The position numbers were made by a program, and so were the translations under genes. The notes under the pieces were generated by a model that had not been told where the DNA came from, made no database searches, and worked only from the letters and a program-made list of their open reading frames with translations. Of a DNA stretch of 64,000 bases, positions 33,890 to 42,600 are shown in pieces; the stretch's first letter is position 1; each line of letters opens with the position of its first letter. Source of the DNA: an uncultured bacterium (GTDB lineage: Bacteria; Hydrogenedentota; Hydrogenedentia; Hydrogenedentales; CAILVY01); contig CALEDJ010000009.1 of assembly GCA_937951485.1 (NCBI GenBank), positions 84,155-148,154 on the forward strand. The letters are read 5' to 3'.

Positions 33890-36800
33890 TCATTCTCTCA
33901 TATAGACCTTGATGGGTTGTTCATCACGCAGGTCACCCGGCACAAACACCGTGAATTGCACCGAAGCGGGCGTCTGATCCGCATAAAGCGGCACGACATC
34001 CGGGTTGAAAATGTCGGGTCTGTCATAATACGCGGCGCGCACATTAAACAAATAATGGACATCCCGCCGCCGGAATCGCTGGTCCGGCGCATCGCCCGGA
34101 CACGGCGGATCAACCCCATACACGCCGCCGTCGTCACCCAGGCGGTCCTGCTTACAGCCGCAACGCCCCGGAGTTCGGTTCAGGAAATCGGCGCCGCCGG
34201 CGCGCAACCCGGTGAAATAATCCTCCAGGTTTTTGAGGGGCGTGTAGAGGCGCCCTTCCAGCATGAGAATATCATGGGGGATGCGCAACTTGACCACGTT
34301 GCGCCCGTCAGAGTGCCATGTCAGGCCCTCGGCCACCTTGCGGTTGTCCTCGTACAACTCCCACCAGGCGAGTATTTGGCGCGGGTCCAGGTCGCCGGCA
34401 TGTTCCATGGCGATGGTGAACTCCGCTTCGATGCGTTCGTTGCAGTTTTCCGCCGGTACCAAAGGAATGCGCGTGCTTGCGCCGAAATCGCGCTCGCCGG
34501 GGTCAACGCTCAGGATGTTGCCCGGCTCAGGCAGGATTTTTCTCGGATCACGGTTGTTGTACCAGAAGCGGGCCTGCACCGAGGTGTCGAGCCGCACCAT
34601 CGAATCCGGCACATACCAGATGCGGCTGTCGAGTTGGAAGTAGGGATCACTTTCAAGCACGAAACGATTGGGCAGGGTGTCGCCCGCGGCAACCGCGATG
34701 GGCTGCACATTGCCCGCCTCGTCCGCGCCTGCAATGGTGATCATCAGCAATTCGCCGCCGCGCAATTGGTTGCGCAGCACCTCGTCCAGTGTGGTTCGGT
34801 TATTGTAGCGGTCATAGACCGGCGACGAACGGTCAATGGTCGGACTCTTCGTCCAGGGGCTCCAGTTGGTCAACGCTTGCCACGGGGTGCCTTCAGGAGA
34901 CTGCGGGTTGTCCGCGCGCCACACCCGGAATTGCGCGATCGGCTCGCACGGAAACGCATCCAGCGGCACCTCCGCCCCGGCACGGTCTAATGTCCAGGAA
35001 AACACCGGGTCCGCTGTCAATGTGCCTTCCGGCCCCGAAGTGAACACCGCCTGGGGCAAATACTGCCACCAGAAGGAGAAAAGGTCGGTCTGCGCCACAT
35101 TCCCCGCCAAATCCGCCATCTCAAAATACGTCGGCAGGTGCCAACTGCGACCGCCCTGCCAGGGTACGTCCGCCAGCAGCCATTGCGCTTGCGCACGAAT
35201 GCCGCCCTCGAACCAGGGGAATACGGCTCCGACGATCGGCCCGAAATCAAAAGCGTTCCCGCCCGTTCCGCGCACCCAGGCGCCCGTGCCCGGGGGATAC
35301 GGCAACCCGGCATAGGAACCCAAAGCAGCGACCGTGCTTCCGATTGGGTAATAGTCGGCGGAATCCGGATACCGCCAGACGCCCGCACTCCGCACCGGCG
35401 TCAGCGTATTGGACCAGAATCCGGCGCGCATCACAGGGTACATCATGCCGTCCGGGTCAACCGGCAACGGGTCCACGAAGGGAATGACCACCGTGAATTG
35501 AAGCGGGTTGGGCAGGTTCGGGTTGATGCTCGTGTTAAAGAACACCTGCGGACCTCTGGCGGCCATCGTGCTGTCGAGCGTACCCGCGCTCGACGGCCAC
35601 CGCCCGACGCCGGGCCAGCCCGGCACGTAGGGTCCGCGGTCTGGCGGCGCACTATAGATATCCAGGTCGGTGCTGGAATCGAAAAGATACGCCGCGGCGC
35701 GGCTGTTCGCCGTCCACAGACTGCCCGTCAACCCCACATCCAGCACCGGCGGCGTCGTATCAATTACAAAGTACGACGACTGCCGCGCCGCAGGCGTGGA
35801 CGGCACATTCTCCACGGAGAATACCCGGTCGCCGAGAATCACCTGCACCAGCGCCAATCCGTCCAGGCACCAATAGCCATTACCGACCGGGATGAAAGGC
35901 CCGGGCGTGGTGAACTGCGCCCGTAATCTTCCGGGCGGGCTGAATTCGGTATCGTCGGCAATAAACACCTCCGGCAATAACGTGGTGCCTCGCAGCCACT
36001 CCGGACGAAGCGCAAGTTGCGGAACTCCTGTGATTGCGCCCGCAAAATCCACCTCCACATTAAATGTGCGGCCCACGCCGACGTATCGCCCGTCCGGCGG
36101 CCGGAAAATCACCGGGCTTGCCCGCACCCCGGTAATTGCCGAAATATAACCGCCGCTGCCGCCGTCGTTCAGGCATATGTCATCCAAATGGAACTCCGTG
36201 CCATTAAACCGCGAAACGAGCGCGGCGGTGAAGCGTACCCACGCGTTGCCGGGCGTTGTAACGGTGCCGCGCAGATCAACATCCACCCGACTATACTCGC
36301 CGACAACAAAGAATGTCTTCCCTTCATTCGCGGCTTCATCCTGGTCAAACGTCGCGTTCTCCGAGAAGGACCAATGCTTCACGCCCGCGAAATAGAACTC
36401 GAAATCTTCAGCGTCCAGCGGATCGCCGGTAACTTTCAGATGGAAAGACAACGATACCGGGAACCGCACAGAAACCTCCTGGGACAAATCACCCCCGCCG
36501 GACATCAACAGCGGCTTGTCGCCAAATCGCGCAAAGCGGGTGGTGCCGCAGGCATCTGCATCGGGGTCATCCACGATGATTCTGACAGGAAGGTCTGCGG
36601 GGAACTCGTTCCAGCCCGCCCCCAGCGGTTCATCTTCGAAACCGCCGTTCTCGAAACCCTGCACGGTTCCCACGCCGGAAACCGTATCCAGCGTCACGTC
36701 ATCGAGGATGAAAATCGCGCCTTCCGGTCCGCGGCGCGTGTGCGCCGTGAATTCGATTTCCTTGTCGCCCTGCGCCCACACGCCCGGAATGATGACCGTG

Positions 36801-39043
36801 ACTTCGGTGCAGTCGTCAAAATTGCCGCCGATGGGAGCGCAGATAACCCCACCGTCGGAATTACACACCACCGACCCGTCGCCCCATATGCGTATCAATT
36901 CATCGCCTGCGAGGTTCGCTGCCAGATAATCCGATGCATTCTCGCGCTCGATTTTCACTTGGAAAGTCAGTTGGACGGCGTCGCCGCTGAAGCGCGCCGA
37001 ATTGGGTTCACTCACCACGCGGCCCGGGCCGTGCGGCCCGATGATCGGCGACCCGGCCGGAAGAGGCTCCCACATTGTAAGGTCCGGACCGTCGAAATCA
37101 CCGTTCTGTACGTTGTTGACCAGCGGGCAACTGCCGCGCGCGGCATAGCAGACATCGTCCACGTAGAACACCGTGCCGCCGGAACTGCGCGAAATAAACT
37201 GAACCCTTGTGGTTCGCGCAGGCGTGGGTGGCACGCCAAGATGCAGGCGCACCTCCCGGAATTCGGGACCATACACGGTCCCGGCGTCCATGTCGGGCGT
37301 AGTCCAGGGCGCCAAAGACGCCCATGTGCCGTCCGGATTCACCAGGAAGACCGGCTGACCGTAAATCCATGCAGTGAACCCATCGCCGGGAACGGCAGCG
37401 GGATTCTCGATCATCAGCGAGAAGACCAGTTCCGTCGGCATGGGCGCCGCCGTGAAACGCGCCACCCAGTCGCCCGCTATCGCATCGGGGTCCTCGCGGA
37501 TGATGTGCGAAACCATGCGGTCATCTTCGTCATGGAACCAGCCCGTCGGTCCCGCCTCGAAGCCGCCATTGTCCACAGCCTCACCCGTCAGTCCTGTGAT
37601 GCTCACACTGTCCACATGGAATGTGGTATGCACCGGCAACGCCGGGTTGTACTGGTAGGAAAACTTGATTTCATACTGTTTGCCGCCGAATGATCCCGGC
37701 AAATTCCATACAAATTCCATGTCGGTGTCCGGAAGAATCAGCGGGGGAAAACTGGTCGGCGGCGGACCTGACAGCGGGATCGGCGCACCTGTGCTCGGTA
37801 TTTCCAGGCGTATCACATAAGAGCCGTCTTCAATCAAATCAAAGCGGAGTGCTTCACCCGCCACAGGGTCCTTGACTTTGACATGGAACCGGAGTTCATA
37901 TTCGTACTCATCCTGACGCGGCAGGCCGAAGCGGATCGCACGGTTGTAGGGCGGGTCATAGGGGATGATCAAGTCGGTGCGGCCCTTCCAGCCGCCGAGG
38001 TTTTCGTCCGCCAGCAGGTTGGCGCCGCCGCTTTCCACATCCGCGACAATGAAGCGCGTGCCGCCCGGCGCGGACGCCTCAAACTCAATCTGCTCCGTGC
38101 CAACGGGCAACGGGATCGTTGGCTGAACGTTGTTGAGAGGCGGTGGCAGAAAATATGTGCTGTCTGCTCCGCCGAAGGTTCTCAAAGGAGGCCCAAGCGG
38201 ATTCCCATCCCTGTCCTGCGCCCACACCTGCAAGGTATCTCCCGGCGCCGGGGTCGGGGGATCGCCGGGGCGGTCAATGCCCAGTTTGAAATCCAGGTTC
38301 GACCCCAGCGGTGCGGTATTTTTGCCCGGCTCCAAGGGGGGATCCTTTTCCGAGAATGCCATGAAACCGTCGGGACTGAGTTTCATCGGCCCCGTGTTGT
38401 AGCGCAATTCCTGCGGCCACTCGTCGCCCCCGCCGGGTACAGCCAGAAAAACCTGCTGTCTCAGGTAAATCTCATCCATCCCCATGCCCGGCACGGGCAC
38501 ATTCCGCTGTTGGAGCGCTTGCGTGGGGTCCAGCCCCATGACAGAGAAACCCTGCGCTATGGTCTCGTCGAGGTCCTCCACGGGGCGGCCGCGGAAACGG
38601 CCATACCATTCGCCGTCGCGTGCATTGGCGGCATCCTGCGTGATGATTCCATCCGCCGGATCCTCCACCCACGCTTCATGGCCTTCTTCAAAATCGGGAT
38701 TCTCCAGCACGCATGGATTGCCCTGCGCCCCGGCGAAGCCCGCCAGCAGCATCAGCCCAAGACTTACGCACCATCCGATGACCCGCGCGAATGCGGAATG
38801 CGGCGTTCCGAATGCGGCATGCGGCATGCGGCATGCGGCATGACGGCGCGGTGGTTTGTTGCCTGCGCCGGACAGGCTGAAGCCTGTACTCCAGAACTTC
38901 CGCAGGCAAGAGCCTGTACTCCGGAACTCCGATCCTGGCGATCCCGGGACCGCGAACGTAGCGCTCGCAAGCGGCGCAGGCGTCCCGCCTGCGCCGGCGA
39001 CACAAGTGGCCCGCTTGCGCCGCGCTATGTTTCTGCCCTGCAT
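33890..39043 (-). CDS. giant secreted protein with repeated jelly-roll domains
   Basis: The product has 1717 residues from the ATG at 39043, which has a strong AGGAGG seven bases upstream. Residues 5-86 are translated repeat DNA (families A and related palindromes, plus a 7-bp tandem repeat); the hydrophobic signal (VIGWCVSLGLMLLAGFAGAQG) comes only at 88-108. The in-frame ATG at 38827 (residue 73) would give a more normal signal peptide. The mature part has at least four related modules opening with NPDFEEGHEAW, NGGFEAGPTGW, NGDFDGPDLTMWEP or NGGFEDEPLGAGW and closing with F-x-V/L-DDV-type strands. These resemble CBM4/9 or galactose-binding jelly rolls. A long C-terminal part holds further beta-rich segments. 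No anchor is visible at the C-terminus. Located just after the giant GspK gene, so a secreted substrate or surface adhesin is a reasonable inference. Confidence 0.75.
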   Translation of the reverse strand: MQGRNIARRKRATCVAGAGGTPAPLASATFAVPGSPGSEFRSTGSCLRKFWSTGFSLSGAGNKPPRRHAACRMPHAAFGTPHSAFARVIGWCVSLGLMLLAGFAGAQGNPCVLENPDFEEGHEAWVEDPADGIITQDAANARDGEWYGRFRGRPVEDLDETIAQGFSVMGLDPTQALQQRNVPVPGMGMDEIYLRQQVFLAVPGGGDEWPQELRYNTGPMKLSPDGFMAFSEKDPPLEPGKNTAPLGSNLDFKLGIDRPGDPPTPAPGDTLQVWAQDRDGNPLGPPLRTFGGADSTYFLPPPLNNVQPTIPLPVGTEQIEFEASAPGGTRFIVADVESGGANLLADENLGGWKGRTDLIIPYDPPYNRAIRFGLPRQDEYEYELRFHVKVKDPVAGEALRFDLIEDGSYVIRLEIPSTGAPIPLSGPPPTSFPPLILPDTDMEFVWNLPGSFGGKQYEIKFSYQYNPALPVHTTFHVDSVSITGLTGEAVDNGGFEAGPTGWFHDEDDRMVSHIIREDPDAIAGDWVARFTAAPMPTELVFSLMIENPAAVPGDGFTAWIYGQPVFLVNPDGTWASLAPWTTPDMDAGTVYGPEFREVRLHLGVPPTPARTTRVQFISRSSGGTVFYVDDVCYAARGSCPLVNNVQNGDFDGPDLTMWEPLPAGSPIIGPHGPGRVVSEPNSARFSGDAVQLTFQVKIERENASDYLAANLAGDELIRIWGDGSVVCNSDGGVICAPIGGNFDDCTEVTVIIPGVWAQGDKEIEFTAHTRRGPEGAIFILDDVTLDTVSGVGTVQGFENGGFEDEPLGAGWNEFPADLPVRIIVDDPDADACGTTRFARFGDKPLLMSGGGDLSQEVSVRFPVSLSFHLKVTGDPLDAEDFEFYFAGVKHWSFSENATFDQDEAANEGKTFFVVGEYSRVDVDLRGTVTTPGNAWVRFTAALVSRFNGTEFHLDDICLNDGGSGGYISAITGVRASPVIFRPPDGRYVGVGRTFNVEVDFAGAITGVPQLALRPEWLRGTTLLPEVFIADDTEFSPPGRLRAQFTTPGPFIPVGNGYWCLDGLALVQVILGDRVFSVENVPSTPAARQSSYFVIDTTPPVLDVGLTGSLWTANSRAAAYLFDSSTDLDIYSAPPDRGPYVPGWPGVGRWPSSAGTLDSTMAARGPQVFFNTSINPNLPNPLQFTVVIPFVDPLPVDPDGMMYPVMRAGFWSNTLTPVRSAGVWRYPDSADYYPIGSTVAALGSYAGLPYPPGTGAWVRGTGGNAFDFGPIVGAVFPWFEGGIRAQAQWLLADVPWQGGRSWHLPTYFEMADLAGNVAQTDLFSFWWQYLPQAVFTSGPEGTLTADPVFSWTLDRAGAEVPLDAFPCEPIAQFRVWRADNPQSPEGTPWQALTNWSPWTKSPTIDRSSPVYDRYNNRTTLDEVLRNQLRGGELLMITIAGADEAGNVQPIAVAAGDTLPNRFVLESDPYFQLDSRIWYVPDSMVRLDTSVQARFWYNNRDPRKILPEPGNILSVDPGERDFGASTRIPLVPAENCNERIEAEFTIAMEHAGDLDPRQILAWWELYEDNRKVAEGLTWHSDGRNVVKLRIPHDILMLEGRLYTPLKNLEDYFTGLRAGGADFLNRTPGRCGCKQDRLGDDGGVYGVDPPCPGDAPDQRFRRRDVHYLFNVRAAYYDRPDIFNPDVVPLYADQTPASVQFTVFVPGDLRDEQPIKVYMRE
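38818..38841. repeat. 7-bp tandem repeat carrying ATG codons
   Basis: On the minus strand ATGCCGC is repeated so that ATGs begin at 38841, 38834, 38827 and 38820, covering all three frames. Only 38827 is in frame with the large gene. Confidence 0.75.
38872..38995. repeat. cluster of repeat family A inside a coding frame
   Basis: Two copies of family A (ACAGGCTGAAGCCTGTACTC with CAGAACTT at 38872-38899; AGAGCCTGTACTCCGGAACT near 38909-38930), the companion block CCCGGGACCGCGAACGTAGC (38943-38962), and a GGCGCAGGCG-N3-CGCCTGCGCC-type palindrome (38973-38995). All lie within the 5' end of the reading frame of the 33890-39043 gene. Confidence 0.75.
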
Positions 39044-39047
39044 GATA

Positions 39048-39203
39048 CTACCTCCTCCTCATCGGCACGCGACGAAACCCGGCGACGCGGCCGCCCCCGG
39101 CCGTTGCGTCGCAGACAGCCCCCTGCGCAGCGCATCGCGCCGGATGATGCCGGCAATGCCCCAAGTGCCGCTTCGCAGGTCGGTTCCGCCGCGTTTCCCT
39201 CAT
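39048..39203 (-). CDS. Arg-rich 51-residue upstream ORF
   Basis: Not recognised. The ATG at 39203 has GGAGG five bases upstream and TATACT about 30 bases upstream. The product is very basic (MRETRRNRPAKRH, ending PMRRR) with several Cys. Its last codons, ATG AGG AGG AGG TAG, contain the ribosome binding site of the 1717-residue gene, whose ATG follows the stop by four bases. It may act as a coupled leader ORF. It could equally be chance in GC-rich DNA. Confidence 0.35.
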   Translation of the reverse strand: MRETRRNRPAKRHLGHCRHHPARCAAQGAVCDATAGGGRVAGFRRVPMRRR

Positions 39204-39352
39204 GAAAACCTCCATACCATTCATTGTCACAGGCAGTATATATTAATGCAATCCTGCATCGCGTGTCGTCCGCTGTCACCCTCACCTGATTGTATCTTTT
39301 TTGGCCGTTCTTTGCGTCCTTGCTGTCCTTATGTACGCGAGCCTGCGCTCCG

Positions 39353-39378
39353 GTTCTGGAGTACAGGCTTCAGCCTGT
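39353..39378. repeat. repeat family A copy
   Basis: GTTCTGGAGTACAGGCTTCA followed by GCCTGT: the plus-strand orientation of the element, with the ACAGGCT-TC-AGCCTGT palindrome. Confidence 0.75.
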
Positions 39379-39408
39379 CCCATGCAGGAGTGTCGCCTTC
39401 GCTATATC

Positions 39409-39489
39409 GTCGGACCAGTCGGACCGGTCGGACCGGTCGGACATGTCGGACCAGTCGGACGTGTCGGACGTGTCGGATATGTCGGGCCA
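39409..39489. repeat. 9-bp tandem array GTCGGACNN, nine units
   Basis: Nine contiguous 9-bp units. The first seven bases are constant in seven of them (GTCGGAT and GTCGGGC in the last two), while the final two vary: CA, CG, CG, AT, CA, GT, GT, AT, CA. No CDS covers it. Confidence 0.85.
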
Positions 39490-39523
39490 TTGTCTTCGGC
39501 AATACTTCCAAATCAACTTCTAC

Positions 39524-39666
39524 ACTCCGCATTCCGCGTTCCACACTCCGCGTTCCGCGTTGCGCGTTGCGCATTCCGCATTCCGCGTTCCGCGTTCCAC
39601 ATTCCGCGTTCCGCACTCCGCGTTCCGCGTTCCGCGTTCCGCGTTCCGCATTCCGCATTCCGCATT
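39524..39666. repeat. 7-bp tandem array CCGC(A/G)TT
   Basis: About twenty units of CCGCGTT/CCGCATT with some ACTCCGC and GCGCGTT variants run right up to the TAG stop (39667-39669) of the GspK-like gene. On the coding strand the units read AATGCGG and AACGCGG. Confidence 0.85.
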
Positions 39667-42600
39667 CTACCTCATGGCTGCTTCGTCGGCGCGGGCAGCG
39701 GGCGCGCGACGCTCGTAAACGAGCCGTGTTTTCGTTTCGGCCGTGGTGATGAACTCCTCGTTGCTGCGGTAATTGATGAATCCATCGCCGTTGAGGTCCA
39801 CGCCGTAGCCGGCCTGGACGGTGGCGATAATCTCAAAAACGTCCGACCGCACGGTGATGAGGTTGACGATTTGGCTGAATCGGCGCAGCACCTGGTCAAA
39901 GCGTTCCCGCGGGTCATCTTCGTTGCTCAATGGGTAGATCGGGCTGATGCCGCCTTCGGGAATGAATCCGTTTTCGCTCAGCAGTTCGGTGACGCTTTTG
40001 TAATAGCGCCCATCAGGATGCTCCGGACGGCCCGCCATGATCTGCGCCGCAAGCCGCATCGCCGCAATGCCGGTGTCTCCTGGATCGGCCAGTAGGTCCA
40101 GGAATTCCGTTGTATTGCGCGTGGGCGGCACGGCTCGGCCACCAACGAATGCCGACGGCGGCGGCAGCGGGGTGGTCACCGGCCCACTGGGCAAACCGAT
40201 GTCGTCGGTCGGGCCGATGGCGCCGCCGATGATATTGCCCGTTCTCGGGTCGCGGACCGATTCCAGCGCGCGTACGACGCCCGGCAAGCCCATGATCGGG
40301 TTGAAAAACTGATATCGCGCACCCACTTCCACCAGGTGGTTTTCGGCGGTGTTGATGTTGATTTTACCGGGAACGCGCTTGCGCGGGGTGAGGACGATAT
40401 GGGTCAGCACGGCGACGTCGCCGGGAAGACCCACATTGCGCACGCGCAGCGCCAGGAAATTGTTTGTGACGCGGACGGTGCGCGGAAGCCAGGTTCCGGA
40501 CCCGGTGTCGCCGTAGGGGATCAGCCCGTCCGGGCGCGGCTCGTAACGAAGCGGCGGCATCCAGAGCGGGGGCGGCGTCAGCCCCGCCACGCTGCCGGCC
40601 CCGCCCAGGCCCTGCGCCTGTGTCGGGTCGGTGATCACTTCCAGCGCAAGCGCCGGGCGGAACGGCCCGGCGGGACTGTCGCTCTTCAACAATCCCCGGA
40701 TCACAAAATCGGCATCGCCCTGCCACAACATGGAAGAAACCTGCTGCAACTGTTCGCGCATTTTCGGGATAAATGTGCCGACGTAGAGGTAGTAATCGCC
40801 GTTTTCGAGTCCGGTTTCCGCGTCCCACGTGAACAGCGCCTCCGGCGCGACAGGCTCATTGGGCCGCCCTTCCACGCCGATGCGCGCCTCGCTCACATAC
40901 ATCGCCGCGCGCCGCGCCAGCGGCCACCTCTCCGCCAATTGCGCGGGGGTCAATGGCCCAAACAGGCGCACAGTGTTGAAAAGGTAATCGGTGTCGAACA
41001 GATAGCGGCGGTCGAAGATGACCCCCGGCAGTGAAAAACCGTCGGGGAACGGGGGCAGCCCCACCTGGTTGACATCGCCCGGCAATTCAAAGAGATAGAC
41101 CGGCGCCCACAGCGCCGGCGCGCGCCAGACCCCGCTTTCACGACGCCATTGCAACAATTCGTTCAGGCTTGGGGAAGAAGCAACATAACGCGGGTCGGGC
41201 CGGATCGGGATGTATCTTGCCTCGGCCACGGTCAGCACCACGGAATCCTGGGTGGCGGATCCGGTCAGTGTTTGCCACACCGCATCCGGCATCGGGTCGC
41301 TCTGACGCGCCATCAGCGCCCCGCGCAGGGGCGTCGCCTGGAACGCCAGCGGCGTGTTGCTCGATTCATCATAGCCCCCCTGGACGAAGGCCATATTCGG
41401 ATTCCACCCTGTTTGCAGGAAACGACGTTCCTGCAAAAACCCCGCCGCGAAGGTATTGAACAGGGTGTGTTTGTGCGAGAAGAGCGGCAGGCGCGCAATG
41501 TCACCCGTTTCGATCGGCGCGTTGGGGAACAATACCCGCGCAATCGCCCAGTCCTGATTCGGGTGGGACTGCGTTTGGCGATTCGGCGTTTCCGTCGGAT
41601 ACTCGAATCTGAACCAGGGATTGTCATAAGCGTCGAATTGGCCATAAGGCCGATCGGACGGACGCCCCGGCAGGTCCACCCTCAGTTCCGGCCCGACCAC
41701 CCGCGCCAGGTCGGGCGGATTTTCCGCAACGCGCGCGGCGAAATTCATGCGCAGCGGAGAAGCAAAGAACGCATGCCGCTGCAGTCTGTTTACGTCACGG
41801 GACAATCTCGCTTCAAAACTCGTGAAGCGGTTGAAATTGCCGATCTCAAGAACCGCATTCAGCCCCGCTTCCGGTGTAAGTATTTCCAGGAAAACGCTCA
41901 TGCTGTCCGCCCAGTCGTCGTAGTTGCCGTCGGTGGGGGTCCAGCGGTTTGCGGTGCCGAAGCGGTCGCCCGTGTGAAGCGGGTGCTTGCGCTCCAGCGA
42001 GCGGTAGAAGTCCAGGCCCATGTGGTCCGGCAGCCACAGCCGCGGATAATCGGGGTGCAGACCGACGGGATTGCCCGCCGAATCGGCGTACGGCGTAGGC
42101 AATACGTCATCCACGGTGCGGTTGATCACGTCATACTCGCGGTAGGTCACCCGGTCCGCCACGCGGCCCTGCTCCGCCGGTCCCTCGTACAAGGTCACGA
42201 TCACGTTGTCGCCGGGGTTCCAGCGCCGCTCCACAAACGCCTTCCACTCCAGCGGGTCCTCGTCCGTGCCCAGATACCGCGCATCGTACAGGCTCCCGTC
42301 CTGCCGCGCATCACCCATGCGCCATAAGCGCCCCGCCGCCGCCGCCAACGCCGTGTTAATCCCCTTCGGACCATGCACCGGCCGCACGCTGATGCCGGTC
42401 ACCTCGCACACGGTCCCCGGAGCGGCGATGATGTAGAGGGTTGCTTCATCAGTCGCATCACAAGTGAGGGTCTCTCGGTAAATGCCCGGCGCCGTGCGCC
42501 ACAGACCGGTATTGCCAAGTCCCCCGACCGTGTCCCCCAGGCGTACCTGCACCGCACCCGGGTTTACAGGTCCATCCAACGTAAATGTGACCAGATACTT

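Larger units (their letters stand above)
39044..39666. other. 623-base repeat-rich gap
   Basis: Between the giant GspK-like gene and the giant secreted gene. It holds a 51-codon ORF (39048-39203), a TATACT box near 39235, a family A copy (39353-39378), the GTCGGACNN array (39409-39489) and the CCGC(A/G)TT array (39524-39666). Confidence 0.7.

Noticed and set aside
39409-39489. CRISPR-like array
   Set aside because: Units are only 9 bp with a two-base variable slot; there are no 28-37-bp repeats, spacers or cas genes.
39301-40095. Plus-strand 264-codon ORF through the repeats
   Set aside because: It consists of translated 7- and 9-bp repeats followed by the antisense of the giant GspK gene.
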